64,000 nucleotides of DNA from Bacillus sp. Cs-700 (GTDB lineage: Bacteria; Bacillota; Bacilli; Bacillales; Guptibacillaceae), in contig NZ_CP041063.1 of the NCBI RefSeq assembly GCF_011082085.1, forward strand, positions 3,334,001 to 3,398,000, read 5' to 3'. A program made the translations under genes and the position numbers. Every line of letters begins with the position of its first letter. The first letter of the stretch is position 1. The notes below the pieces were generated by a model. The model had not been told where the DNA came from. It saw only the letters and a program-made list of their open reading frames with translations, and searched no databases. Below, piece after piece: positions 25,630 to 34,311 of the stretch.

Positions 25630-25757
25630 CGCTATTCCCCCAATATTCGAACAATTGACAACGTTTATTATACTATAGACGAGGTTATTCTCTAAAGAGT
25701 GGTATTTACAAGATAGCCTGTTAGCGTCATGATCATGATAGAGGATGGGGGGAGGAA

Positions 25758-27113
25758 ATGAGTATGAAATTTAAAGAAAAAGCTACAGAACTTTCTTCAG
25801 TTCAACTGATTGTTCTTTTCTATTTATTGGCTGTGGTACTGTCGACAGTTCTCTTAAGTCTCCCAATTGCCCACCAAGAAAATGTTGAGTGGAGCTTTAT
25901 CGATGCCTTGTTTACAGCGGTAAGTGCCATTAGCGTGACGGGACTGACGGTTGTTTCAACCGCTGATACGTTCAGTACGGCAGGAACTTACATACTCGCG
26001 TTTGTTCTTCAATTCGGTGGAATTGGCATTATGACGCTTGGAACTTTCGTTTGGTTGTTAATGGGTAAAAAAATCGGAATGAAAGAACGCCAGTTGATTA
26101 GTACGGACCAGAATCGTGGGACATTAGCTGGACTAGTAAAATTAATGAGACAAATCCTTGGACTTATTCTCTTATTTGAGGCGATTGGAACAATAATTCT
26201 TGGCATCTACTTATTAAAGTATTATGATTCATGGCAAGATTCATTTCTGCAAGGTTTTTTTGCTGCAGTAAGTGCTACAACTAATGCAGGATTTGATATT
26301 ACGGGAAGTTCACTTGTACCTTACGCAAACGATTATTTTGTTCAAACGATTAACATGATGTTACTTATTTTAGGTGCGATCGGATTCCCGGTTCTAATTG
26401 AATTGAAAGATTATTTATTTCAAAAGAGAGAAACAGTAGCTTATCGATTTACTTTGTTTACCAAGGTTACAACCGTCACATTCTTTGCACTTATTATAAT
26501 AGGAACTGTACTTATATGGATTTTAGAAGCCGGCAATTTTATGGCGGATAAATCTTGGGATCAAGCACTATTCTATTCCCTGTTTCAATCCGTTACAACG
26601 AGAAACGGCGGGCTTGCTACGATGGATGTAAGTGAATTTACTCTCTCAACTCAGATGGTATTAAGTTTGCTCATGTTTATCGGAGCATCTCCTAGTAGTG
26701 TTGGGGGAGGAATTCGAACAACTACGTTTGCTGTTGCTGTTTTAACAGTCATTCATTTCGCAAGAGGAAAGAAGAGTGTCAAAGTTTTTGGAAGAGAGCT
26801 TCTTCATGATGATATTATTAAATCGTTTATCGTGATTTTTACGGCGACGGGTCTTTGTGGTCTAGCAGTCGTTGTTCTTTCAGCAACAGAAACATTTTCG
26901 TTGGCTGAGATTGTGTTTGAAGTAACCTCAGCTTTTGGAACGACTGGTTTATCACTTGGCATTACTTCTGAGCTCAGTACTGCTGGAAAATGTGTGATTA
27001 TTTTTCTAATGTTTGTAGGAAGAATCGGTATTATTTCCTTTTTGCTAATGATGCGTGGGAATGCTCCTATTGAACATTATCACTATCCGAAAGAACCAAT
27101 TATTACTGGATAA
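25758..27113 (+). CDS. Potassium uptake membrane subunit, KtrB/KtrD (Trk family)
   Basis: 451-residue pore-forming subunit with four membrane-pore-membrane repeats. Filter-like segments are visible in 'TAVSAISVTGLTVVSTADT', 'AAVSATTNAGFDITGS', 'SVTTRNGGLATMDV' and 'EVTSAFGTTGLSLGIT'. It imports K+ (usually Na+-dependent) with a cytosolic RCK partner (KtrA/KtrC); no such gene is adjacent, as with the orphan ktrD of B. subtilis. The start follows GGGGGAGG. Confidence 0.92.
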   Translation: MSMKFKEKATELSSVQLIVLFYLLAVVLSTVLLSLPIAHQENVEWSFIDALFTAVSAISVTGLTVVSTADTFSTAGTYILAFVLQFGGIGIMTLGTFVWLLMGKKIGMKERQLISTDQNRGTLAGLVKLMRQILGLILLFEAIGTIILGIYLLKYYDSWQDSFLQGFFAAVSATTNAGFDITGSSLVPYANDYFVQTINMMLLILGAIGFPVLIELKDYLFQKRETVAYRFTLFTKVTTVTFFALIIIGTVLIWILEAGNFMADKSWDQALFYSLFQSVTTRNGGLATMDVSEFTLSTQMVLSLLMFIGASPSSVGGGIRTTTFAVAVLTVIHFARGKKSVKVFGRELLHDDIIKSFIVIFTATGLCGLAVVVLSATETFSLAEIVFEVTSAFGTTGLSLGITSELSTAGKCVIIFLMFVGRIGIISFLLMMRGNAPIEHYHYPKEPIITG

Positions 27114-27163
27114 TGAGACTTGTGTGACAAATGTATCGTTAGGAATACGTTTTCATTAGAGCT

Positions 27164-27188
27164 GTTATTTTCTTCTAGGCAGGGGTAT
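27164..27188 (+). promoter_or_regulatory. Possible sigma-B promoter of the uspA-like gene
   Basis: The -10 element GGGTAT (27183-27188) is perfect. The -35 element GTTATT, 13 bases upstream, keeps only the first three consensus bases of GTTTAA. Confidence 0.35.
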
Positions 27189-27225
27189 ATGTATACTACT
27201 TCTAATTCCTAAGGAGGAAGGTATC

Positions 27226-27717
27226 ATGTATTCAAAAATAGTAGTCGCTTATGATCGTTCTGAAGATAGTGAAAAAGCTTTACATCAAGCGGTTAAATTA
27301 GCAGAACTAAGCAAAGCTTCTATTCATTTAGTGCATGTAGCAAAAGAATCAAATAAACTCTCGGCTCAACCAGCGACAAGAATACCCTATGGGACAGGCA
27401 GTATTGGCAATGAAGGACATGCTGGTGTTCCATCTCCAGTTCCTGACGAGCAGAACGGCGTTATGATTGAAAGAAGCGAAGGAGAAGCCATACTTCGTGA
27501 AGTAAAGGAAACGCTCCATCACATGGGAGTGAATGTTCACTCTGAAGTAAGAGGCGGTGATCCTGCTAAAGAGATTGTGGACATAGCTGTAATGATAGAG
27601 GCAGATTTAATTGTTATAGGTAGTAGGGGATTGAGTGGGATAAAAAAATGGATGCTTGGAAGCGTTAGTGAAAAAGTTGCCCAACATTCTCCCTGTCCAG
27701 TATTAATCGTGAAATAG
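27226..27717 (+). CDS. Universal stress protein, UspA family
   Basis: 163-residue cytoplasmic ATP-binding stress protein. 'KIVVAYDRSEDSEKALHQAV' forms the first strand and helix, and the ATP motif G-x2-G-x9-G-S is seen in 'GSRGLSGIKKWMLGS' + VSEKV. A variable loop at about 48-75 is longer than in many homologues. AAGGAGG precedes the ATG. Monocistronic with its own terminator. Confidence 0.93.
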   Translation: MYSKIVVAYDRSEDSEKALHQAVKLAELSKASIHLVHVAKESNKLSAQPATRIPYGTGSIGNEGHAGVPSPVPDEQNGVMIERSEGEAILREVKETLHHMGVNVHSEVRGGDPAKEIVDIAVMIEADLIVIGSRGLSGIKKWMLGSVSEKVAQHSPCPVLIVK

Positions 27718-27723
27718 GAATTT

Positions 27724-27751
27724 CAAGCCTGGGAAACCAGGCTTTTTTTTA
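27724..27751 (+). terminator. Intrinsic terminator
   Basis: AAGCCTGG / CCAGGCTT with a 4-base loop and eight T residues. Confidence 0.9.
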
Positions 27752-27760
27752 CGAAAAAAT

Positions 27761-27797
27761 GTTAAATAAAAATAACTAAAAGTTATGTTTACTTAAC
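27761..27797 (+). promoter_or_regulatory. Long inverted repeat, operator candidate of the Xre-type gene
   Basis: GTTAAATAAAAATAAC (27761-27776) and GTTATGTTTACTTAAC (27782-27797) match as inverted repeats at 14 of 16 positions across a 5-base gap. It lies 55 bases before the Xre-type start, where a repressor would bind. Confidence 0.55.
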
Positions 27798-27851
27798 ATT
27801 ATGTTTGGTATAGAATAGATATATAAGAGAAGAGGTATGTGAGGAGTTAAG

Positions 27852-28061
27852 ATGATGTTGAACAATCGAATTAGAGAATTAAGGGCACGTTTTCGCTTCA
27901 CACAACAGGAGCTGGCTTCAAAAGTTGGTGTGACAAGACAAACGATTGCCGCTGTGGAGAAGGGAGAGTATGTCCCATCTTTACTACTAGCAATGAAGAT
28001 TTGTCGTGAATTTGACATGTCTATGGAAGAAGTATTTCAATTACAGGAGGAATCAGAATGA
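27852..28061 (+). CDS. Small Xre-family transcriptional regulator
   Basis: 69-residue protein that is essentially one HTH_3 domain: 'RIRELRARFRFTQQELASKV' and recognition helix 'VTRQTIAAVEKGEYVPSLLL'. It belongs to the YozG/YgzD-like group often paired with a membrane protein. GAGGAG precedes the start; ATG at 27852 or 27855. It overlaps the next gene by four bases (ATGA). Confidence 0.88.
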   Translation: MMLNNRIRELRARFRFTQQELASKVGVTRQTIAAVEKGEYVPSLLLAMKICREFDMSMEEVFQLQEESE

Positions 28062-28525
28062 AGTTATCTGTGATTTACATGATGAATGTCATTGTTCTTG
28101 GACTTTTTGGATGGGCAATGGTTACGTACTACGATGCAGCGTCTCAATTCCAACGGTTAATGAGTGGAAGTGGAGATGATGTCATCATTAATATTACGCC
28201 TATTTTCATTACTCTCCTGATTGTTAGCATCATCGGATTCATGATTACTCGTAATAAGAGAAGAAATAACAAAGGATGGAAAGAAGCCCTCCTACTTCCT
28301 TCCGAACTGTGTGAAGATGATGAACGGGAAAAAACGTTAACAGCTCACGCTTGTCGAAATGCCTATATTGCCATGATGTTTACTTCACCACTTTTAATTG
28401 CAGCAATGACTTTGCAACCGGTAGTGTCAAAGCAATTTCCGGCTTATCCTATTCTTGTCTTACTATTCTTACCATTTGTTCAAATTAGCGTGTTCTATTT
28501 TTCTCTTCGTAGAAAGTTGAGATGA
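28058..28525 (+). CDS. Hypothetical four-helix membrane protein paired with the Xre regulator
   Basis: 155 residues with two N-terminal helices, a cytoplasmic stretch with 'ELCEDDEREKTLTAHACRNA' and two C-terminal helices. The coupling to the Xre gene is a pattern seen in many Firmicutes, where the membrane partner may modulate the regulator. Family (DUF) not recalled with certainty. Confidence 0.7.
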   Translation: MKLSVIYMMNVIVLGLFGWAMVTYYDAASQFQRLMSGSGDDVIINITPIFITLLIVSIIGFMITRNKRRNNKGWKEALLLPSELCEDDEREKTLTAHACRNAYIAMMFTSPLLIAAMTLQPVVSKQFPAYPILVLLFLPFVQISVFYFSLRRKLR

Positions 28526-28529
28526 TCGG

Positions 28530-28886
28530 TTACCAGCAAAGCTTCACAGTTAGCTCGCTACAACTATCTTCGTTTCCAGTGTTAAGATCGACACGAAGGG
28601 CATCTGGTGTATAGGCAATGTGGAAGGGAGAAGTGATACCGGCACGCTGAATCAAGGCATGAACATGAGATTGATCATTTTTTTGAGCGGCATCTTTTAA
28701 TTCATGAGCAAATTGAGCATCTTGATTCACTTTATCCAAAAGTTTTTGTCCTTCCTTCATAAGATTCGTACACGCTACAGCTGAATGCTGGAAACGGGTA
28801 ACTTCAATAGGAGGAAAGTTGCGGTAATAAGGATAAGTATAGGGAGAAAAAGCCCATTTGCTATAACGATCGTCTTTAAATGCCAT
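28530..28886 (-). CDS. Hypothetical protein
   Basis: 118 residues, soluble: an aromatic N-terminus ('WAFSPYTYPYYRNFPPIEV'), a helical middle and a C-terminal strand region. GGAGG lies before the ATG at 28886. Single gene converging on the membrane protein gene. The Tyr/Pro-rich start recalls spore coat-associated proteins, but I do not recognise it. Confidence 0.6.
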   Translation of the reverse strand: MAFKDDRYSKWAFSPYTYPYYRNFPPIEVTRFQHSAVACTNLMKEGQKLLDKVNQDAQFAHELKDAAQKNDQSHVHALIQRAGITSPFHIAYTPDALRVDLNTGNEDSCSELTVKLCW

Positions 28887-29021
28887 TATCGTCCTCCTGC
28901 ATACGTGATATTGTTACTGTATGGCGTTCCTTAAAAAGGTGTGCGTCTACTCTGAATTTGTGAAATCTGTTTCAAACGGGTTACAATAATTCAGAAGACG
29001 TTTGAGAAGGAGCATGATGTT

Positions 29022-29261
29022 TTGAAGAAATATATTATTTTTACGATTAGCCTTGTTTGCCTTTATTTCATCTTAAATTTAATTATTGGTTCGATTGTGA
29101 ATGCAGTCTTTCAACCAGAGTGGTTAACTGCTTGGAGTAAGGGGCAGGAATTAACTGGCACAGTGACATTCGGTCTTTTATATAATCCTATTGATCTTAT
29201 AAGTTTGGTGTTATCATTTGTCATCAGTGCGGTCATCACATCGAAAATCAAGTACACCTAA
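29022..29261 (+). CDS. Hypothetical small membrane protein
   Basis: 79 residues with two hydrophobic segments (about 4-25 and 55-74). It starts with TTG at 29022, nine bases after AAGGAG. Followed by a strong terminator that overlaps its stop. Not recognised. Confidence 0.6.
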   Translation: MKKYIIFTISLVCLYFILNLIIGSIVNAVFQPEWLTAWSKGQELTGTVTFGLLYNPIDLISLVLSFVISAVITSKIKYT

Positions 29262-29285
29262 ATCGTGCCAAGGCACGATTTTTTG
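29261..29285 (+). terminator. Intrinsic terminator
   Basis: AATCGTGCC / GGCACGATT with T-run. Confidence 0.88.
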
Positions 29286-29346
29286 TTTTTATAAATGTAG
29301 AACGTATGATAAGCCTATAATCGGAAACTAGCAAGGAGAATCCATT

Positions 29347-29793
29347 ATGATCATAAAGCAAATAACGAAGGCATTTCCTTTTGCGCTTCTACTTGAAGCT
29401 GATCCATCTCTCGCTCATATCGAACATTATTTAACAGAAGGATACTGTTACGTTGCAGTGGAAGAGAAGGAAGTGATTGGCGTCTATGTTTTGGTAATAA
29501 AAGAGGAGAAAAAAGTTGAGATTATGAATATTGCTGTGAGGGAAGATAGAAGGGGAGAGGGAATAGGGAAACTTCTTATTCATGATGCAATTAATAGGTC
29601 TAGGGATCATGGAGCAAGGAAGGTTTTAATTGGGACTGGAAATTCGAGTCTCGATCAATTAGCGCTCTACCAAAAATGTCAATTTCGTATAACAGAAATT
29701 ATTGAAGGGTATTTTGATCACTACCCTGAACCGATAATTGAAAACGGAATTCCTTGTCGGGATATGATTCGACTAAGTTACGAGATAGAGTAA
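29347..29793 (+). CDS. GNAT-family N-acetyltransferase
   Basis: 148 residues. Acetyl-CoA binding motif A is in 'IMNIAVREDRRGEGIGKLLI' (R-x2-G-x-G) and motif B in 'LALYQKCQFRITEIIEGYF'. The late region 'PEPIIENGIPCRDMIRL' matches the YvbK-like subgroup. AAGGAG precedes the start. Substrate unknown. Confidence 0.88.
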   Translation: MIIKQITKAFPFALLLEADPSLAHIEHYLTEGYCYVAVEEKEVIGVYVLVIKEEKKVEIMNIAVREDRRGEGIGKLLIHDAINRSRDHGARKVLIGTGNSSLDQLALYQKCQFRITEIIEGYFDHYPEPIIENGIPCRDMIRLSYEIE

Positions 29794-29849
29794 GCAAGCT
29801 CCATTTTGAATATGAGGAAATGGATCTTTTGTAATATTCCATGTGGAAG

Positions 29850-29880
29850 ACGACCGTCTAAAAAAGATGGTCTTTTTTTG
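29850..29880 (+). terminator. Intrinsic terminator
   Basis: GACCGTCT / AGATGGTC stem with a 5-base A loop and seven T residues. Confidence 0.75.
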
Positions 29881-29979
29881 CTGAAACAAATATGAATGCA
29901 GTTAATTTATTTCCTGTTAAAAGAGCAGTAGGATTTCAGTGTTACAATGGTTAGTAGAAGAGATAAAGGAGTGGCTAAC

Positions 29980-31347
29980 GTGAACCCCGGTGAGCTTATG
30001 AAGAAGTGCAGTATGTTAGAGACAATAATTGATAACGCTTACGAATGGCTTGTCGTTGTAGATAAGGAAGGCACTATTAATTTCATGAACAAAACGTATT
30101 GTGAATTTCTAGAAGTGGATAGCTCAGAAGTTATTGGTAAGCACGTAACGGATGTCATTGAGAACACACGCATGCATATTGTTGCAAGAAGCGGAAATGT
30201 AGAAATAGCGGACTTGCAGTATATTCGTGGAAACTACATGATAGCTAATCGTGTACCCATTTATCACAACAAAGAACTAGTTGGAGCTGTTGGTACAGTT
30301 ATTTTTCGCGATACTGAACAGTGGAAGCAAATGAATACCCATATTAAGGAACTATTATCCGAACTGGAATATTATCGTAGCGGGTCGGCGAGGGAAAACG
30401 GCGCGAATTATTCCTTATATGACATTGTAGGTGTTACAGATTCGATTAAGAGTTTAAAAGAGAAGGTGAAGCAAGTAGCAAGCGGAAATGTTTCGGTTCT
30501 CATTCGTGGTGAAAGTGGAACAGGCAAAGAACTTTTTGCGCATAGCATTCATCAACTTAGTGAGCGTAGCAACAGACCTTTTATTAAAGTGAACTGCGGT
30601 GCCATACCGGATCAACTTCTTGAATCTGAACTTTTTGGATATGAGGAAGGTGCTTTTACTGGAGCGAAAAAAGGAGGGAAGCCTGGAAAGTTTGAGCTTG
30701 CCAATACAGGTACTATTTTTCTTGATGAAATTGGAGACATGCCGCCTAACATGCAAGTGAAATTATTACGTGTTCTGCAGGATAGAGAAGTAGAGCGTGT
30801 TGGCGGAGTATCATCGAAAAAAGTTGATGTAAGAGTGATCGCAGCTACAAACCGACCTTTAGAAGCGATGGTAGAGGAACGTCGCTTTCGTGAAGACTTA
30901 TTCTATCGAATCAATGTGATGCAATTGCATATTCCACCATTAAGAGAAAGAATTCAAGATGTAAAACCGCTTGCAGAATCTTTTGTAAATAAAATTTCCA
31001 TGAAAGCTGGGAAGCGTGTCATAGGGATTGGAGAGGAAGCTTTTCAATTATTAAAAAAGCATAATTGGCCTGGTAACGCTCGAGAGCTTGAGAATGCGCT
31101 TGAAGCTGCTGTTCATTTAACACGGAGTGAAACAATAGAAGTCACGTCGCTTCCCGATTACTTAAAAGATAAGGATGGTATCGTAGCTGGAAACAGAAAG
31201 TTAAAAGATATTTTAGAAGAAGCTGAAATAGAAGCGATCCGGAAAACGCTCGTTCAATGTGAGAATGATAAAATGATTGCGGCTGAAATACTTGGTATAG
31301 GGAAAACAAGCTTATATGACAAAATCAAGAAGTATCATCTTAAATAA
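29980..31347 (+). CDS. Sigma-54-dependent transcriptional activator (PAS - AAA+ - Fis HTH)
   Basis: 455-residue enhancer-binding protein. An N-terminal PAS domain (about 10-115) is followed by the AAA+ domain with Walker A GESGTGKE, the sigma-54-contacting loop GAFTGA, Walker B IFLDEIGD and the arginine finger region 'FREDLFYRINVMQLHIPPLR'. The C-terminal Fis-type HTH is 'MIAAEILGIGKTSLYDKIKK'. The GTG at 29980 follows AAAGGAG with eight-base spacing; an in-frame ATG at 29947 has no site. It most likely drives the -24/-12 promoter at 31530 and so the ketone-body operon; the PAS ligand is unknown. Confidence 0.93.
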   Translation: MNPGELMKKCSMLETIIDNAYEWLVVVDKEGTINFMNKTYCEFLEVDSSEVIGKHVTDVIENTRMHIVARSGNVEIADLQYIRGNYMIANRVPIYHNKELVGAVGTVIFRDTEQWKQMNTHIKELLSELEYYRSGSARENGANYSLYDIVGVTDSIKSLKEKVKQVASGNVSVLIRGESGTGKELFAHSIHQLSERSNRPFIKVNCGAIPDQLLESELFGYEEGAFTGAKKGGKPGKFELANTGTIFLDEIGDMPPNMQVKLLRVLQDREVERVGGVSSKKVDVRVIAATNRPLEAMVEERRFREDLFYRINVMQLHIPPLRERIQDVKPLAESFVNKISMKAGKRVIGIGEEAFQLLKKHNWPGNARELENALEAAVHLTRSETIEVTSLPDYLKDKDGIVAGNRKLKDILEEAEIEAIRKTLVQCENDKMIAAEILGIGKTSLYDKIKKYHLK

Positions 31348-31390
31348 ATTCCAGAAATCCGGAAATTGTTCCGGATTTCTGGAATTTATT
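31343..31390. repeat. Perfect 22-bp inverted repeat: terminator and possible activator site
   Basis: Arms at 31343-31364 and 31369-31390 are exact complements with the 4-base loop ATTG. The left arm includes the activator stop codon. A short T-rich tail follows, so it can terminate transcription. It also contains TTCCGGA-type half sites like those at 31448-31463. Confidence 0.85.
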
Positions 31391-31447
31391 ATTTTTCTAG
31401 AAAATGATGACGTTCTGACGATTAAATGAAGACTAATAAGTCTCTTT

Positions 31448-31463
31448 TTCCGAAAAAACGGAA
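31448..31463 (+). promoter_or_regulatory. Candidate upstream activating sequence
   Basis: Inverted repeat TTCCG-N6-CGGAA about 70 bases upstream of the -24 element, a usual place for enhancer-binding protein sites. It shares its half site with the 31343-31390 palindrome. Confidence 0.5.
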
Positions 31464-31529
31464 TTTAGGAAAAGGAAATAAATCACGCAATTATTGAATA
31501 CGCTTACATTTTTGTGAACAATCCCACTG

Positions 31530-31545
31530 TGGCATGATTCTTGCA
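31530..31545 (+). promoter_or_regulatory. Sigma-54 (-24/-12) promoter
   Basis: TGGCATGATTCTTGCA matches the consensus TGGCAC-N5-TTGCW at 10 of 11 fixed positions, with correct GG-to-GC spacing. It lies 36 bases before the CoA-transferase gene. Confidence 0.88.
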
Positions 31546-31580
31546 GTTAATCTTATGAAGAAGACAAAAAAGGAGTTGTG

Positions 31581-32275
31581 ATGATGAAGAAACATTATAT
31601 GAGTGGTTATGATGCAGTAAGCGATATTGCTGATGGGTCAACGTTGATGGTAGGAGGCTTTGGATTAGTAGGAATTCCTGAGCAAATGATTTTAGGGTTA
31701 GTAGAATCAGAAGTTAAAAACCTGACGATTATTTCCAACAACTGTGGTGTAGATGATTGGGGGCTTGGTCTTCTGCTTAAAAACCACCAAATTAAAAAGA
31801 TGATCGGATCCTACGTGGGAGAAAACAAAGAGTTTGAACGACAGGTGCTCTCGGGTGAACTTGAAGTTGAGTTAATTCCACAGGGAACACTCGCTGAAAG
31901 AATTCGAGCTGGCGGAGCTGGTATTCCCGCTTTTTATACACCTGCAGGGGTTGGTACTATGGTAGCTGAAGGAAAAGAAACACGCTTCTTTCATGGAAAA
32001 GAATATGTCTTAGAGCATGCTTTGTATGCAGACTACAGTCTGATTCGAGCTTATCAGGCGGATGAGTCAGGAAATCTTGTTTATAACAAGACAGCGCGTA
32101 ATTTTAATCCAATGATCGCGGCTGCAGGAAAAATCACTTTAGCTGAAGTTGAGAACATAGTAGCTACAGGTGAACTGAATGCAGATCAGGTTCATACACC
32201 TGGAATTTATGTTCAGGGCCTCCTTGAAGCAAAGCAGGAGAAACGAATCGAACGAAAAACAATTCGTAACGGATA
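31581..32275 (+). CDS. scoA: 3-oxoacid CoA-transferase, subunit A
   Basis: About 231 residues. Alpha subunit of a succinyl-CoA:3-ketoacid (or acetate/acetoacetate) CoA-transferase, which activates acetoacetate to acetoacetyl-CoA. CoA-transferase I signature 'LMVGGFGLVGIPEQMI' near the N-terminus and 'RAGGAGIPAFYTPAGVGTMV' in the middle. Two ATGs (31581, 31584) follow AAAGGAG. First gene after the sigma-54 promoter; B subunit follows after 12 bases. Confidence 0.93.
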
Positions 32276-32287
32276 GGAGAGATAAGG

Positions 32288-32956
32288 ATGAAGTCAACAA
32301 AAAGTAATGTACGAGAACGAATCGCTAGAAGAGCGGAAAAAGAAATTAAAAATGGTTATTATGTGAATCTTGGCATTGGGATACCCACACTTGTGGCTAA
32401 CTACATATCAGATGATAAAGTGATTGTCCTTCAATCTGAAAACGGTCTTCTTGGTATTGGAGAATATCCCCAAGAGAATGAAGTGGACCCGGACCTTATC
32501 AATGCTGGTAAAGAGACAGTAACAGAGATGCTAGGCGCTTCTTTTTTTGATAGTGCAGAATCGTTCGGGATGATTCGAGGCGGTCACATTGATTTAGCGA
32601 TACTCGGAGGAATGGAAGTATCTGAAGACGGTGACCTTGCAAATTGGATGATACCAGGAAAAATGATTAAGGGGATGGGCGGGGCGATGGATCTTGTTCA
32701 TGGAGCAAAGAAAATCACGGTTATTATGGACCATGTAAACAAAAACGGTGCTCCTAAAATCGTGAAGAGCTGTTCGCTCCCATTGACAGGGAAAAGCGTC
32801 GTCAATCGCATTATTACTGATCGCGCGGTGCTAGACGTAACAGATAGTGGGTTAGTGGTGCAAGAAATTGCCTCGGGATACACCTTAGAAGATATTAAAC
32901 AATCCACAGAGCCTGTCATCAAAGTATCACCAACACTAAAATATGATGCGTATTAA
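32288..32956 (+). CDS. scoB: 3-oxoacid CoA-transferase, subunit B
   Basis: 222-residue beta subunit. The catalytic glutamate lies in the conserved 'VLQSENGLLGIGEYP' segment, which forms the glutamyl-CoA thioester. Also visible is 'RGGHIDLAILGGMEVSEDGD'. Close to B. subtilis ScoB. GGAG precedes the ATG. Confidence 0.94.
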   Translation: MKSTKSNVRERIARRAEKEIKNGYYVNLGIGIPTLVANYISDDKVIVLQSENGLLGIGEYPQENEVDPDLINAGKETVTEMLGASFFDSAESFGMIRGGHIDLAILGGMEVSEDGDLANWMIPGKMIKGMGGAMDLVHGAKKITVIMDHVNKNGAPKIVKSCSLPLTGKSVVNRIITDRAVLDVTDSGLVVQEIASGYTLEDIKQSTEPVIKVSPTLKYDAY

Positions 32957-32970
32957 GAAGGAGGGCTAGC

Positions 32971-34290
32971 ATGTTAAGTATGATCGGTTTAATTGGTGGG
33001 TTATTACTTCTCATTTACCTTACGATGAAAGGAATGAATTTACTAGTTGCAGGACCTCTCTGTGCGGTCGTTGTTGCAGTACTGAGTGGATTGCCGCTTT
33101 TTCCACAGCTTGTGGAAGAAGGAGCTCCGAATTTCGTTGGAAATTATATGGGTGGATTTTCAGGGTTCGTTGCTTCTTGGTTTCCTATGTTTTTACTTGG
33201 AGCGATATTTGGGAAAGTCATGGAAGATAGCGGTGCGGCAGATAGCGTCTCTAAATGGGTTGTAGAAAAGCTTGGATTAAAACAGGCAGTGCTGGCTATT
33301 GTTCTAGCCTGTGCGATTTTAACGTACGGCGGTGTCAGTCTTTTTGTTGTCGCATTCTCAGTTTATCCGATGGCTGTTGGTCTATTTAAGCAAGCCGATT
33401 TACCACGTCGATTCATACCAGCAACACTTGCGTTTGGATCGGTTACCTTCACTATGACCTCTGCTGGCTCTCCAGAAATTCAAAACTGGATTCCGATCGA
33501 GTATTTAAATACGAGTCCATATGCAGGGTGGGAAGTCAGTTTAGTAGTAGCGTTATTCATGGCGCTATTTGGCTACTGGTGGCTGAAACGTATGATTTCG
33601 AAAGCTGTAGCAAAAGGAGAACGATTTGAAGCGAGGAAGGAAGATCCAGAAGTAGAGAATCGTCCGCTTCCAAATCCGTTACTTGGACTTGTGCCACTTG
33701 TTATCGTATTGATTATCTCCTTCATTTTCCATGATAGCTTAAAGCAATCAGCGCTCATCATTGCTTTACTCGGAGGGATTGTAGCGACTTATTTGTTAAA
33801 TCGCAAATACTTCGAGAACTTTGGGCGCGCTGTATCTGATGGTACGCTTGGAGCATTGATTGCGATCGGTAATACAGCAGCGGTAGTTGGTTTTGGTGGT
33901 GTTGCTAAAGCTGTTCCAGCATTTGAAACAGCTGTTGATTTTATGACGGGTATTCCTGGAAGTCCTCTTATTGGCGGTGCAATTGCAGTAAGTGTAATTG
34001 CTGGATTAACAGGATCAGCATCTGGTGGCCAGGTAATCGCTCTACCAATCCTTGCTCCTCACTATATCGATGCTGGTGTGAATCCAGAAGCGCTTCATCG
34101 TACAATTGCGATCTCTTCTGGTGCACTTGATTCCTTGCCTCATAATGGTTATGTTGTAACAACGATTCGGGCCATATGTGGTGAATCCCACCAGGATGCA
34201 TACGGAGCAGTCGGTGCATTAACCGTTATCGTTCCACTCATTGGGCTTGCCCTTGCTATTCTATTATTCAGTCTTGGACTTGGAAACTAG
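32971..34290 (+). CDS. GntP/ArsB-superfamily permease, YxjC-like (probable short-chain acid uptake)
   Basis: 439 residues with about twelve hydrophobic helices and paired conserved re-entrant-like regions 'AILTYGGVSLFVVAFSVYPM' and 'GLTGSASGGQVIALPILAPH'. The same neighbours (scoA, scoB, SDR) flank yxjC in B. subtilis. The context predicts uptake of acetoacetate or 3-hydroxybutyrate. GAAGGAGG precedes the start. Confidence 0.85.
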   Translation: MLSMIGLIGGLLLLIYLTMKGMNLLVAGPLCAVVVAVLSGLPLFPQLVEEGAPNFVGNYMGGFSGFVASWFPMFLLGAIFGKVMEDSGAADSVSKWVVEKLGLKQAVLAIVLACAILTYGGVSLFVVAFSVYPMAVGLFKQADLPRRFIPATLAFGSVTFTMTSAGSPEIQNWIPIEYLNTSPYAGWEVSLVVALFMALFGYWWLKRMISKAVAKGERFEARKEDPEVENRPLPNPLLGLVPLVIVLIISFIFHDSLKQSALIIALLGGIVATYLLNRKYFENFGRAVSDGTLGALIAIGNTAAVVGFGGVAKAVPAFETAVDFMTGIPGSPLIGGAIAVSVIAGLTGSASGGQVIALPILAPHYIDAGVNPEALHRTIAISSGALDSLPHNGYVVTTIRAICGESHQDAYGAVGALTVIVPLIGLALAILLFSLGLGN

Positions 34291-34311
34291 TATGAAAAAG
34301 GAGGGTGTTTT

